Origin: JANMGV01 sp037440405
GTDB taxonomy: Bacteria; Planctomycetota; Planctomycetia; Pirellulales; Pirellulaceae
Length of the DNA: 64,000 nt
Direction of reading: 5' to 3'
NCBI GenBank assembly: GCA_037440405.1
Contig: JBBIUE010000007.1
Coordinates: forward strand, 26,037-90,036
The notes beneath the pieces are model-generated. The model made no database searches. It was not told the DNA's origin and was given only the letters and a program-made list of their open reading frames with translations. Shown here in pieces: positions 1-8,253 of this stretch (position 1 is the stretch's first letter; each line of letters starts with the position of its first letter). The position numbers and the translations under genes were made by a program.

Positions 1-1348
1 CGACTAAGCGATCCATCATGATGGCCGCTGCGGGAACTTCAATCATCATGCCAAAATCGACCGGTTGAAAGGCGCGTCGTTCTTGTCGCAGTTCAGCCTC
101 GGCTTTCTTCACGAACTTGCGCAGTTTTTGAAGCTCTTCCATGTTCGTGACCATGGGAAACAAAATTTGAATCTTGCATGGTGGGTCGGTCCTGACAGCA
201 GCGGCACGCAAGATGGCTCGAATCTGAGTCATGAAGAATTCAGGATGCTCAAAAGAAAGTCGAATGCTTCGCCATCCCATGAACGGATTCAGTTCATGCT
301 GATGCCGAGCCAGGAAGGGAATGGTCTTGTCTCCGCCGATATCGAGCGTCCGAATGGTGACCCGATGGTGTGGACTGGCTTTGATGACGTCGCGGTAAAT
401 GGTGACCTGCTCCTCTTCATCCGGCACGTCGGTATGAGTGAGATAGAGGTACTCCGTTCGATAGAGGCCGACACCGGAGGCTCCCATGGCCGAAGCGGCT
501 TGCGCGTCCGAGACATTGTTGATGTTTGCGAGCAGTTCGATCTCGACTCCGTCCGCCGTTCGAGCGGGCAGATCGCGATTATGTGCTAACTTGTCGCGCA
601 AATGGACAAATTCTCGCTCGAGCTTGCGGTACGCCGTCAAGCTCTCTGGATCGGGATTGATCAGCACATGTCCTTCACGACCGTCGACAACGATACGATC
701 GCCAGTCTTGGTGGCCTTCAAGATTCCTGCGATTCCCGAAACGGCAGGTATTCCCCGTGAACGGGCGACGATCGCGGCGTGCGAAGTTTGGCTGCCAGCT
801 TGAGTGACAATCCCATGAACCGGCCGATCGCCGAGCATGACAACTTGACTCGGAAGTAGCTCGTCGGCGACGATAATCAGCGGCCCAGGGAGTGCTCCTG
901 TATCTTCGTCCAGTGCATCGCTGAGGTGACTCGACAAACGCATCACGATATCGCGGATATCGCCAAGTCGCTCTTTCAAGTAATCATCCTGCGAGCGATC
1001 CAACAAGCGGCGATAGTGTTCAAGCAAGTTGGCGAGTGCGGCTTGAGCGGTCAGATGGTCCTGCTGAATGGATAGCTTGACCTTGGATACAAACGTCGGG
1101 TCGCTCAAGATCGACTCGTGGACGGAAAAGACAGCAGCGGCATCTTTGCTGACCTGGCGCCCAACCTTATTTTGAAGTGACCGAACTTCTGAAATCGACT
1201 CTTTTCGAGCGGCTTCAAAACGAGCCAATTCGCCGGCAACCTCTTCCGGCGACAAGTGAGTTTTGTCCGGATTGACGTACACCTCGTGAATGCAATAGGC
1301 TGTACCGACGGCCACTCCGGGTGAGACTGCAATTCCTCGTTTTATCAT
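1..1348 (-). CDS. ptsI: PTS enzyme I (phosphoenolpyruvate-protein phosphotransferase), C-terminus cut by window edge
   Basis: Reading the minus strand from an ATG at 1348 gives an open frame that runs off the left edge. The N-terminal region has the expected helical domain. It is followed by the phosphohistidine motif TSHAAIVARSRGIPAV, whose His accepts phosphate from PEP, and then by the start of the PEP-binding TIM barrel (VGLYRTEYLYL, RTLDIGGDK, MGWRSIRL, LFPMVT). Family knowledge: enzyme I autophosphorylates with PEP and passes phosphate to HPr in the cytosol. About 449 residues are visible of the usual 570-590. In planctomycetes this is often part of a regulatory rather than sugar-transporting PTS, but no HPr or EII is in view, so that role is inference. 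It diverges from the fatty-acyl cluster across a 110-base gap. No clear Shine-Dalgarno precedes the ATG. Confidence 0.93.
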   Translation of the reverse strand, partial: MIKRGIAVSPGVAVGTAYCIHEVYVNPDKTHLSPEEVAGELARFEAARKESISEVRSLQNKVGRQVSKDAAAVFSVHESILSDPTFVSKVKLSIQQDHLTAQAALANLLEHYRRLLDRSQDDYLKERLGDIRDIVMRLSSHLSDALDEDTGALPGPLIIVADELLPSQVVMLGDRPVHGIVTQAGSQTSHAAIVARSRGIPAVSGIAGILKATKTGDRIVVDGREGHVLINPDPESLTAYRKLEREFVHLRDKLAHNRDLPARTADGVEIELLANINNVSDAQAASAMGASGVGLYRTEYLYLTHTDVPDEEEQVTIYRDVIKASPHHRVTIRTLDIGGDKTIPFLARHQHELNPFMGWRSIRLSFEHPEFFMTQIRAILRAAAVRTDPPCKIQILFPMVTNMEELQKLRKFVKKAEAELRQERRAFQPVDFGMMIEVPAAAIMMDRLV

Positions 1349-1458
1349 GAATGATACTTTACCACATGAAGCTCTTTGGGAACAATTGTGTCTTGATCCT
1401 TTGACAAGGATTTACGTCAATCGCAGAAACGTTCCGTTTAAGAGAAGCAGAGTACCCA

Positions 1459-1926
1459 ATGAGATTTCGGCTGCTGGATCGAATTACCGAAGTTGACGAG
1501 GGAAAGAAAATTCGCGCGACGATTCGAGTGCGCGGTGATGAAGATTACTTGAGAGATCATTTTCCCAACTTTCCTGTCATGCCGGGTGTCCTGATGATGG
1601 AAGCGGGTTTTCAGGCCGCGAGCTGGTTGATTCGGAAAGCAGAAGATTTCCAGCCAACGATTCACCGCGTGCAAGAAGTACGCAGTGCCAAGTTTGCTGA
1701 CTTTGTGCAGCCACAACAGGAGCTCGAAATCACGGCCGAATGGGCCAAGTCGGATTCATGCATGCATCATTTCAAGGTTCTTGGTACGAAAAGCAATGCG
1801 CTTGCTTTCTCGACGCGCATGGTGATCGCGAGTCATTCAATCATCGAGTATGCTCCTGAATTTGACGACGATCGAAGGTATTTTGAGCAGCAACTTCGGG
1901 GACAATTCGACGCACTGGCTGGATGA
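1459..1926 (+). CDS. 3-hydroxyacyl-ACP dehydratase-like hotdog protein (FabZ/FabA type)
   Basis: A 155-residue single hotdog domain. The dehydratase signature HFPNFPVMPGVLMMEA is intact, with the catalytic His at residue 34 and the acid Glu at 48, the spacing expected in FabZ. Family knowledge: these enzymes remove water from 3-hydroxyacyl-ACP to give trans-2-enoyl-ACP in the cytosol. It opens a four-gene set (dehydratase, ACP, second dehydratase-like protein, FabF) on one strand, so it probably works on acyl chains carried by the adjacent ACP rather than being the only housekeeping FabZ. The ACP gene follows after about 150 bases, enough for a separate promoter. The length is normal. A thioesterase or other hotdog role cannot be excluded from sequence alone. 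Confidence 0.82.
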   Translation: MRFRLLDRITEVDEGKKIRATIRVRGDEDYLRDHFPNFPVMPGVLMMEAGFQAASWLIRKAEDFQPTIHRVQEVRSAKFADFVQPQQELEITAEWAKSDSCMHHFKVLGTKSNALAFSTRMVIASHSIIEYAPEFDDDRRYFEQQLRGQFDALAG

Positions 1927-2075
1927 ATCGCCAGGTCGCGCGATCATGTGAACAGCAAAATTTTGAGGTTGACTGCGATCCGATCTTCCCTTCCGCCGCA
2001 AATTTGCTAGAAAAGTAAGGCTTATTCAGGCATTACAGACATGGGAAATTGGAACAGTCGCACAGGGATTAAATA

Positions 2076-2468
2076 ATGACAGCCACTACGGAAGAAGTTT
2101 TCCAGAAGGTTCAAGAGGCTTTGGTCGAAGCGCTCGGTGTGGACGAAGAAGATGTGAAGCCCGAAGCTACCATGATTCGAGATTTGGGTGCCGAATCGAT
2201 CGATTTTCTTGATATCCTGTTCCGCCTCGAAAAGTCATTTTCAATCAAGATTCCGCGAGAAGAACTCTTCCCAGAGGACATCCTGACGGATTCGAAGTAT
2301 GTTGCTGATGGGAAGGTGACACCAGATGGATTGGAAATGCTTCGACAGCGGATGCCGTGGGCCGACTTTTCGAAGTTTCAAGCGAATCCTCGAGTTCAGG
2401 ATTTCGGCGACCTGCTGACCGTTCAAGATCTTTGCAATTACGTTCAGTCGAAGGTTTCAGCTAATTAA
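2076..2468 (+). CDS. Acyl carrier protein with a C-terminal insertion
   Basis: A 130-residue acidic protein. The phosphopantetheine attachment motif reads DLGAESIDFLD, with Ser41 as the expected 4'-phosphopantetheine site. It is followed by the helix LDILFRLEKSFSIKIP typical of ACPs. The usual length is about 75-85 residues. The excess lies after the helix-II region, with about 40 extra residues (VTPDGLEMLRQRMPW and following) before the last helix (LTVQDLCNYVQSKV). It sits between two dehydratase-like genes and upstream of a ketosynthase, so it is likely the dedicated carrier of this small pathway. The stop is 38 bases before the next start. The insertion may adapt it to a particular ketosynthase, which is inference. 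A housekeeping acpP would be expected to lack it. Confidence 0.85.
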   Translation: MTATTEEVFQKVQEALVEALGVDEEDVKPEATMIRDLGAESIDFLDILFRLEKSFSIKIPREELFPEDILTDSKYVADGKVTPDGLEMLRQRMPWADFSKFQANPRVQDFGDLLTVQDLCNYVQSKVSAN

Positions 2469-2506
2469 CGCGCCAGCGCAGTTCTCCCCATCCAAGTTAA
2501 AGCTCA

Positions 2507-3055
2507 ATGCGTTGGTTCTGGATTGATCGTTTTGTTGAATTTGTTAGTGGGGATCGGGCTGCGTCGGTAAAAAATGTCGTCTTGGCCGAGGAAGCCGTGG
2601 ATGATTACTTCCCCGGTTTTCCTCACTTCCCTCAATCGCTAATGATTGAAGGAGTTGCGCAGACGGGCGGTCTGCTGATTGCGGAAACGAGCGGTTTCGA
2701 GCAACGCGTTGTCTTGGCAAAGATCAGTTCGGCTCGATTTGAGTCGATTGTGCGGCCTGGACAACAGATTCGATACGAGGTCCAAGTGCAGGACCTACAA
2801 CCCGCCGGAGCGATTGTTACTGCATCCGTTCAGTGCGATCAACAACCGATCGGCTCGTTTGAGCTTGCATTTGCCATTCTCGGCGACCGATTTGGTTCTG
2901 TACCGTTATTCGCGCCTTCGGAGCTGTTACGCTGCATTCGACTGCTGCGTTTGTACGATGTTGGCGTCGATAAACTTGGAAATCGTCTAACGCCCTCGCC
3001 TTACCTGCTTGGTCAAAGAACAGATGGAAGTAGAATGCTTCCGGAGGAAGAATAG
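2507..3055 (+). CDS. Second FabZ-like hotdog protein, catalytic His replaced by Tyr
   Basis: A 182-residue hotdog protein aligned by eye with the upstream dehydratase: both start with a similar N-terminus and carry the FP-x-FP-x-x-P loop and the MIEG/MMEA segment. Here the motif is DYFPGFPHFPQSLMIEG. Tyr34 stands where His34 is catalytic in the neighbour, Glu48 is kept, and the PGV turn is PQS. Family knowledge: FabZ and FabA need the His, so this protein is either non-catalytic (a subunit, a binding or chaperone role) or uses other chemistry. It carries about 30 extra C-terminal residues beyond the fold. Its stop is 3 bases before the FabF start, implying co-translation. Its pairing with a competent paralogue suggests a heteromeric dehydratase, which is inference. 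Confidence 0.75.
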   Translation: MRWFWIDRFVEFVSGDRAASVKNVVLAEEAVDDYFPGFPHFPQSLMIEGVAQTGGLLIAETSGFEQRVVLAKISSARFESIVRPGQQIRYEVQVQDLQPAGAIVTASVQCDQQPIGSFELAFAILGDRFGSVPLFAPSELLRCIRLLRLYDVGVDKLGNRLTPSPYLLGQRTDGSRMLPEEE

Positions 3056-3058
3056 GAC

Positions 3059-4339
3059 ATGCGTCGGCGCGTTGTGGTCACTGGTATCGGGATGGTCAAT
3101 CCTCTCGGTTGCGATGTTGAATCCGTCTGGCGAGCATTGCTTGATGGTCAGTCAGCGGTCGGACCAATTTCCATCTTTGATGCATCGAACTTTCCAACAC
3201 GCATCGCTGCTGAAGTGCGTCATTACAGCGTCGCTCAATTCGGTTACGACGAAACGATCTGGGAGAAACGCGGCAGGCACACACGGTTTGCGATCGGAGC
3301 TGCGTCGCAGGCGATTCGCGAATCGGGGATTCTCGAAGAGGGAATCCAACCCGAGCGAATCGGCGTCTACATGGGAGCCGGCGAAGGAAATCAGGACTTC
3401 TATAACTTTACGTCGATGCTGTCCCTTTCGATGACGAGCGGCGAGTTCGAGCTGGCGAAGTATCTCCACTATGGCCAGAAAATGCTGGATGTTCAATATG
3501 AGCTGGAACAGGAACCCAACATGCCTGCAGCACACTTGGCGACACTCTTTGATGCTCAGGGGCCAAATCTGAATTGTCTGACCGCGTGTGCTGCAAGCAG
3601 TCAAGCTGTGGGAGAGGCGACGGAACTCATTCGCTCTGGTGAAGTCGATGCGATGATCGCGGGTGGAGCGCACAGCATGATTCACCCGTTCGGAGTCACC
3701 GGATTCAATCTACTGACCGCTCTCTCGACACGCAATGAAGAGCCTACCAAGGCTTCTCGTCCTTTCGATCGACTCCGAGACGGCTTTGTCCTGGGTGAAG
3801 GTTCGGCGGTCGTGATTCTCGAAGAATACGAGCGCGCAAAAAAGCGAGGTGCTCCAATCTATGGAGAGGTATTGGGTTACGGCTCGACGGCAGATGCCTA
3901 CCGAATTACGGATATCCATCCTGAAGGACGCGGCGCTATTGGCTGCATGAAGCTTTCGCTGGAGGACGCAGGACTCGATCCGTCTCAGATCGGTTACGTC
4001 AATGCTCACGGAACCAGCACCAGTGTGAACGATCGCGTCGAAACGGTCGCTTGCAAGAACGTCTTTGGTGAGCGAGCAAGGCAGGTTCCGGTCTCCAGCA
4101 CGAAAAGCATGATGGGACATCTCATCGCTGCTGCAGGTGTCACCGAAATGATTGTTTGCCTGTTGGCCATTCGCGATGGAGTACTACCGCCCACGATTAA
4201 TCTCGAAAATCCCGACCCCGACTGCGATCTGGATTATATTCCAAATGAGGCTCGCGAATCGAAGATTCGATACGCGCTGAATAATAGTTTTGGATTCGGT
4301 GGCCAGAACGTAACGCTGGCACTCGGTGGATGTCCGTGA
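3059..4339 (+). CDS. fabF: Beta-ketoacyl-ACP synthase, FabF/KAS II type
   Basis: A 426-residue condensing enzyme of normal family length. The N-terminus RRVVVTGIGMVNPLG is typical. The nucleophile lies in LNCLTACAASSQ at Cys177, and the two catalytic histidines lie in NAHGTSTSVND and SMMGHLIAAAG. The C-terminal glycine-rich SFGFGGQN is present, so the Cys-His-His triad is complete. Reaction: decarboxylative condensation of malonyl-ACP with an acyl-ACP in the cytosol. It begins 3 bases after the previous stop, preceded by the purine-rich GAGGAAG. With the adjacent ACP and hotdog proteins it could make a special fatty acid or polyketide-like chain. KAS II versus an atypical KAS cannot be settled here. 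Confidence 0.9.
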   Translation: MRRRVVVTGIGMVNPLGCDVESVWRALLDGQSAVGPISIFDASNFPTRIAAEVRHYSVAQFGYDETIWEKRGRHTRFAIGAASQAIRESGILEEGIQPERIGVYMGAGEGNQDFYNFTSMLSLSMTSGEFELAKYLHYGQKMLDVQYELEQEPNMPAAHLATLFDAQGPNLNCLTACAASSQAVGEATELIRSGEVDAMIAGGAHSMIHPFGVTGFNLLTALSTRNEEPTKASRPFDRLRDGFVLGEGSAVVILEEYERAKKRGAPIYGEVLGYGSTADAYRITDIHPEGRGAIGCMKLSLEDAGLDPSQIGYVNAHGTSTSVNDRVETVACKNVFGERARQVPVSSTKSMMGHLIAAAGVTEMIVCLLAIRDGVLPPTINLENPDPDCDLDYIPNEARESKIRYALNNSFGFGGQNVTLALGGCP

Positions 4340-4364
4340 CCTTCTTCCAAGCCTTGGACGTCTC

Positions 4365-4781
4365 ATGTCGATTCCCATTTCCGACCAAACGCTGCAGTCA
4401 TTCATCGACGAAAGCCTAGCTGCTGAACACGCCGCTCAAATCGAACAGCGGTTGCGATCGGATCCTGCGCTGGTGGCTCGTTTGGCGCAGTTGCTCGGTG
4501 AACGTGACGCTGGAGTTCATACCCTTGGCGAAATCTGGAGGCGGCATCGGCTGACTTGCCCAACCCGAGAACAGCTTGGCAGCTACTTGCTGGGCGGTCT
4601 CATGACCGAGCAGCGGGAATACATCGAATTCCACTTACAGCGAGTCAGTTGCCGGTACTGCCACGCCAACTTGGCGGACTTGCAGAGTTCGAGCACGGAG
4701 TCGCCCAGCACTGTTGTCATCCGTCGCCAGCGCTACTTCCAGAGTAGCATTGGCTCGTTGCCGAAGAACAAGAAGAAATAG
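4365..4781 (+). CDS. Small zinc-binding anti-sigma-like protein
   Basis: A 138-residue soluble protein. The frame is open from a GTG at 4326, which would overlap fabF, but the ATG at 4365 gives a more natural start (MSIPISDQTLQSFIDE). The acidic N-terminal half resembles the DUF/anti-sigma helix used by planctomycete proteins that count residues in short helices (LAAEHAAQIEQRLR). The second half has the H-x5-C-x2-C arrangement HLQRVSCRYCHANLADL seen in zf-HC2-type anti-sigma factors. There is no membrane segment. It is the last gene of the fatty-acyl cluster and ends 18 bases from the convergent gene. A regulatory role for the cluster is inference. No sigma factor lies next to it. Confidence 0.5.
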   Translation: MSIPISDQTLQSFIDESLAAEHAAQIEQRLRSDPALVARLAQLLGERDAGVHTLGEIWRRHRLTCPTREQLGSYLLGGLMTEQREYIEFHLQRVSCRYCHANLADLQSSSTESPSTVVIRRQRYFQSSIGSLPKNKKK

Positions 4782-4799
4782 CTTCTCGCTGTCTCGACT

Positions 4800-5990
4800 C
4801 TAATTCACGCGATTTCTCGGTGGCGCTGTGATGGCCGAAGGAATCGGTTGTTTGGTCATTGGGGCATGCTCCTTCCCTTCAGTGGGATGCACTTGGCGAT
4901 CCGTTCCCCGATGACGCAGACGATGGACCAAGTCGCGAGCGATGCTTTCCAGTTGAGCACTTGTCCGAGAAAGTCGATTGGCAGGGATGATGGTCAATCG
5001 TTCAATGGGTTTCGGAGACGCTCGCCAACTGGCCTTATACTTTTCATCGCCGCGCATGAAGTCGAAGGTCGATATCCTTCCGATGGCATCTCGAATCAGG
5101 TGAGTGTTCAAGGTATGGCCGGGTTCCAGCTCGATCGAACTTGGGCAGATACCAGTTTGATACAGTCCGAAGTAATCATCTCGTTTCAGAATGAGTGCCA
5201 CGGCTATCGGTTTGTTACGATAGTTCAAAACGCGAGCTTCGGCAAAGCCTTGATCCAAGAGCGGAGGAAAGGCGGCATCCAGAAAGGATTGGAACGGTGG
5301 GTGATCGAGACAGCCGGACTCCCCCAAGCTGGCACGACGCGCCTGGTGCAATTCGAAAAAGATACCGCGCGCCATCGACCACTGATCCGACGTTCGACAG
5401 TGCTGAACCTCGAAATCTCCGGCATCCAGCCGTTCCGAGAATTTTTTGACTCGACGCCGGAAACTGGGTCCCAAAATTCGAAGGTACTCTTCCCACGTCT
5501 TCGGGAGATGTATCTGCCAGCAGTTCTCTTGTGGCTGAGATCGAATCTGAAATTCATCTTTCATGAGTGATTCCAGCAATCCGGTCGCCTGAAAGGAATC
5601 ACGTTGAACTCCTTCGAGATCAATACCTCGAAAAAGCCAACCAGAGTGCTTACGAGAAAGCCGACATAAGTAGTCGAGCAGTTCTGATTCGACGATGTCC
5701 ATCCGTGTGGCATCGCAGAGAATCTCAGCGTAATCACTGCATACTTTTCCTGAACCCAAAAATCTGAGCGTGACGACGCCCCAGCGGTTGTCCTCGTACC
5801 AAGGGGCGATTCCGATGACACTGCCGCAGAGGTCGCGAACCACAACGGTGTGCAACCGATGCCCAACTCCAAAGGTCTGTTGCCAAGCCGCTAGCCATTC
5901 GTAACGGCTCATCGGATGCTTTGCAAGTCGATTCCATTCCTCGCGGATCAGTGCAAGTTGACTCGGATTGGTTAATACTTCAATCGACAT
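4800..5990 (-). CDS. CelD/BcsL-type acyltransferase (GNAT fold)
   Basis: A roughly 396-residue cytosolic protein. Features visible are an N-terminal EEWNRLA segment, WLAAWQQTFG, HTVVVRD, and a second half with RRRVKKFSERLDAG, a FFELHQARR helix and LYQTGICPSSIELEPGHTLN. These fit the Acetyltransf_6/CelD family, whose double GNAT fold is found in exopolysaccharide and cellulose gene sets. An upstream ATG at 6041 exists, but the ATG at 5990 leaves only a 19-base overlap with the preceding acyltransferase gene and matches the usual family start, so I chose it. It is the third gene of a minus-strand set with a polysaccharide deacetylase and an acyltransferase 3 protein, which points to modification of a surface polysaccharide. 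The substrate is not inferable. Confidence 0.75.
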   Translation of the reverse strand: MSIEVLTNPSQLALIREEWNRLAKHPMSRYEWLAAWQQTFGVGHRLHTVVVRDLCGSVIGIAPWYEDNRWGVVTLRFLGSGKVCSDYAEILCDATRMDIVESELLDYLCRLSRKHSGWLFRGIDLEGVQRDSFQATGLLESLMKDEFQIRSQPQENCWQIHLPKTWEEYLRILGPSFRRRVKKFSERLDAGDFEVQHCRTSDQWSMARGIFFELHQARRASLGESGCLDHPPFQSFLDAAFPPLLDQGFAEARVLNYRNKPIAVALILKRDDYFGLYQTGICPSSIELEPGHTLNTHLIRDAIGRISTFDFMRGDEKYKASWRASPKPIERLTIIPANRLSRTSAQLESIARDLVHRLRHRGTDRQVHPTEGKEHAPMTKQPIPSAITAPPRNRVN

Positions 5991-7162
5991 ATCTGATACA
6001 TTCGTTGGAGATAATGATTCATGTTTTCCAGTTCGTTCCAATCCCTGAGTCGAAGGAAGTGCTTCTCAAGCAAAAGCCAACTCAATAAAGCGACGAGCCA
6101 AGTGAGCGCGAAAAGAGCACAAAAATAGACCAATCCCGATAGCGGCGGTGGAAGACGGAATGCGGCAGCAATCCACGAAACGCTCACATAGCCGCCAAAC
6201 AATACCATTAGGGGATTCTGAAAAACGTACATGGCGTAACTGTATTTACCGAAGTGCCTTAGCGCGGACACCGAGACAAGTCGAGCAACAATACTGCTAG
6301 GGCTACTTGTAACGAGCAGCATCAAAGCCAACGCCCACACAATGGCCCCAAGAGTGTGGCCAATTGCAAAAACCGATTTTCCCGAAACCGCCAAGGTAAT
6401 GGTGAGAAAACAAGTTCCGATCAAGCACCAAAATCCACGACTTCGCGCAGACGCGATGGAGGAGGAGTGCGAGTGGCGAATCCACGCTGCAAGTGCAGAG
6501 CCGAGACACAATCCCTCCATGCGAAAGAACGAGAATACATCTGCGGCGACTCGTTGTTCCGTCCAAACAAGACAGGTTGTTCGCAGCGAGAAGGATATGA
6601 ATGCGAGGGCCAAGCAATATCGAAATAGTGTTGTTGGACGGAGGAAATAGACAACGAAAGGCCAAAGCAAATAAAAGTGCTCTTCAACGGCAAGCGACCA
6701 GAAATGGTCCATTGCTCCAAAGCACCACTCGTTGACGAGCGACATTTTGAGGTTGGCCAAATACGTCCACAAATAGAATTGTTGCCCGTACGCAAGATCG
6801 AATTTGGCGGAATCAGCCGCCCAATGCGGGATCACAAAGAGGCATAAGAGGATCGCAGCATAGTAAAGTGGGAAGATCCGAAGAGTCCTTCGCCAATAGA
6901 AGTTCAAAAAAAAATGCTGCCTTCCGACGGCATCCAATAAAATCCCTGTGATTAAGAACCCAGAGAGGACAAAGAAGAGATCGACTCCTCGTTCGCCGAT
7001 GCGAAGGAATGGCTCGAGCCTGCTATCCACACCCATCTGTGTTGCAGCATCGCGCCCGAATCGGAAGAACGTCACCAAAAGGATGGCGATGCCTCGAACA
7101 CCATCGAGGGCTGGAATGTGCGCTTGCGGAGACCAAAGCATCTTCCCGGGCGACTCGATCAT
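5972..7162 (-). CDS. Integral membrane acyltransferase 3 family protein (OafA-like)
   Basis: A 396-residue polytopic membrane protein with about ten hydrophobic helices. The acyltransferase 3 hallmarks are present: PALDGVRGIAILLVTFFRFG near the N-terminus, GVDLFFVLSGFLITGILL, and the HFWSLAVEEHFYLLWPF motif carrying the conserved Glu and His. Family knowledge: such proteins transfer acetyl or other acyl groups to extracytoplasmic sugars. In the first motif the usual catalytic His of the R/K-x10-H pair is not obvious (TFFRFGRD in place of -xxHx-), so activity should be viewed cautiously. The ATG overlaps the upstream deacetylase stop by 4 bases (ATGA), indicating translational coupling. It is part of a three-gene surface-glycan set. 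Confidence 0.87.
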   Translation of the reverse strand: MIESPGKMLWSPQAHIPALDGVRGIAILLVTFFRFGRDAATQMGVDSRLEPFLRIGERGVDLFFVLSGFLITGILLDAVGRQHFFLNFYWRRTLRIFPLYYAAILLCLFVIPHWAADSAKFDLAYGQQFYLWTYLANLKMSLVNEWCFGAMDHFWSLAVEEHFYLLWPFVVYFLRPTTLFRYCLALAFISFSLRTTCLVWTEQRVAADVFSFFRMEGLCLGSALAAWIRHSHSSSIASARSRGFWCLIGTCFLTITLAVSGKSVFAIGHTLGAIVWALALMLLVTSSPSSIVARLVSVSALRHFGKYSYAMYVFQNPLMVLFGGYVSVSWIAAAFRLPPPLSGLVYFCALFALTWLVALLSWLLLEKHFLRLRDWNELENMNHYLQRMYQICRLKY

Positions 7163-8118
7163 GACTTCCTACCAGCCAATTGCGGTGAATCCAAGGAACT
7201 TGGGAATCCAGAGATGATGATTGGGAGAATCTTCTCGGTGTCGGGCTCGGTCGCGGAATGCAGCGGCCTCGGTGGACAACTGTAATAAAAGGGATCGACT
7301 TTTCGAAACTTTCGAGGGTCCAAGGTCAGCCAGTTTCTCAATGAAAACAGCCCTTCATCGCCATGAATGCGTTTCAGGTGAAACGAGTCACCTGGCAACA
7401 GATTCCACGCTCCGTAGGCTGACAAGAACATCGAATATCCTGCGTCCGCAACAGCGTCGATCGCAGCTTGCGACATGTTCGATGGCATACCGTAAGGAAA
7501 CGCGAAGGCGCGAACCTCTTGCCCCGTCCAATCCTGGAGTCGCTTCCGACTATCATGAATTTCAAAGCGAAGCGTTTTCGAATCCCATGCCTTGCCTAGA
7601 TCCAAGTGGCTATGGGTATGGCCACCAATCTCGAAGTTATGCTCAACCAAGAATCGAAGATCGCGGAACGTCATGGGTGGAAGAACTTGGTTTCGCTTGG
7701 AGTCGTGCGGAAAAGGGCTTCCCGTTTGAATAAACTGCGTGCAAATAAAGAAGGTTGCGGGAATTCTGCGATCGATCAATTTCGGCACGGCATGCTCAAC
7801 GGTTTCGTGGTAACCATCGTCGAAGGTGATCGCCGTTTGTACGCTGGTTCGACTCCCCTTGCATTGAGAACGCCATAGGTCGTGCAGAGACACAAGTTCA
7901 ACCTGTTTCGACAACCATTCCAAATGCGCTTCAAAACCGCGCGTACTGATCGACCATGGGTTCATCCGGTTGTTGGCAACGCGATGGTAGAACAGAACAG
8001 CGCCTGGCCATGTTTGCCTGAGCTCGAATTCGGTTGCGAGTCTTTTGCGTTCGACTGCGGTTAGTCGTTCGTAAACACGCCCCAACATTCGTTTCAAGAA
8101 ATGCACCGGAAAAATCAT
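7159..8118 (-). CDS. Polysaccharide deacetylase (NodB homology domain)
   Basis: A 319-residue protein. The NodB motifs appear in order: ITFDDGYHE (motif 1, with the catalytic and metal Asp pair), PATFFICTQF, the metal-binding His motif GGHTHSHLDL, and the FAFPYGMPS segment (motif 3). Family knowledge: carbohydrate esterase family 4 enzymes remove N- or O-acetyl groups from chitin-, peptidoglycan- or exopolysaccharide-type substrates using a divalent metal. There is no obvious signal peptide; the N-terminus has a basic stretch (KRMLGRVYERL). It is the first gene of the set, followed by an acyltransferase 3 and a CelD-type protein. The tight overlaps suggest one transcript for building and decorating a surface polymer. 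Confidence 0.88.
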   Translation of the reverse strand: MIFPVHFLKRMLGRVYERLTAVERKRLATEFELRQTWPGAVLFYHRVANNRMNPWSISTRGFEAHLEWLSKQVELVSLHDLWRSQCKGSRTSVQTAITFDDGYHETVEHAVPKLIDRRIPATFFICTQFIQTGSPFPHDSKRNQVLPPMTFRDLRFLVEHNFEIGGHTHSHLDLGKAWDSKTLRFEIHDSRKRLQDWTGQEVRAFAFPYGMPSNMSQAAIDAVADAGYSMFLSAYGAWNLLPGDSFHLKRIHGDEGLFSLRNWLTLDPRKFRKVDPFYYSCPPRPLHSATEPDTEKILPIIISGFPSSLDSPQLAGRKS

Positions 8119-8253
8119 GATCTGAGCCCTGGTTGAATGGATTCCAGAAAGCTTAGGTTTGGAACCATCGCAACCATTGCTCGTGCGATCTGCAATGATC
8201 GTGAAGTTTTCGCGACTTGGTATCGTTTAACGGTTCGAGCGATTCTACCGATC

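Noticed and set aside
1399..1440. TTGACA-containing promoter before the fatty-acyl cluster
   Set aside because: A TTGACA is present, but no acceptable -10 hexamer lies 16-18 bases on, so I do not list it.
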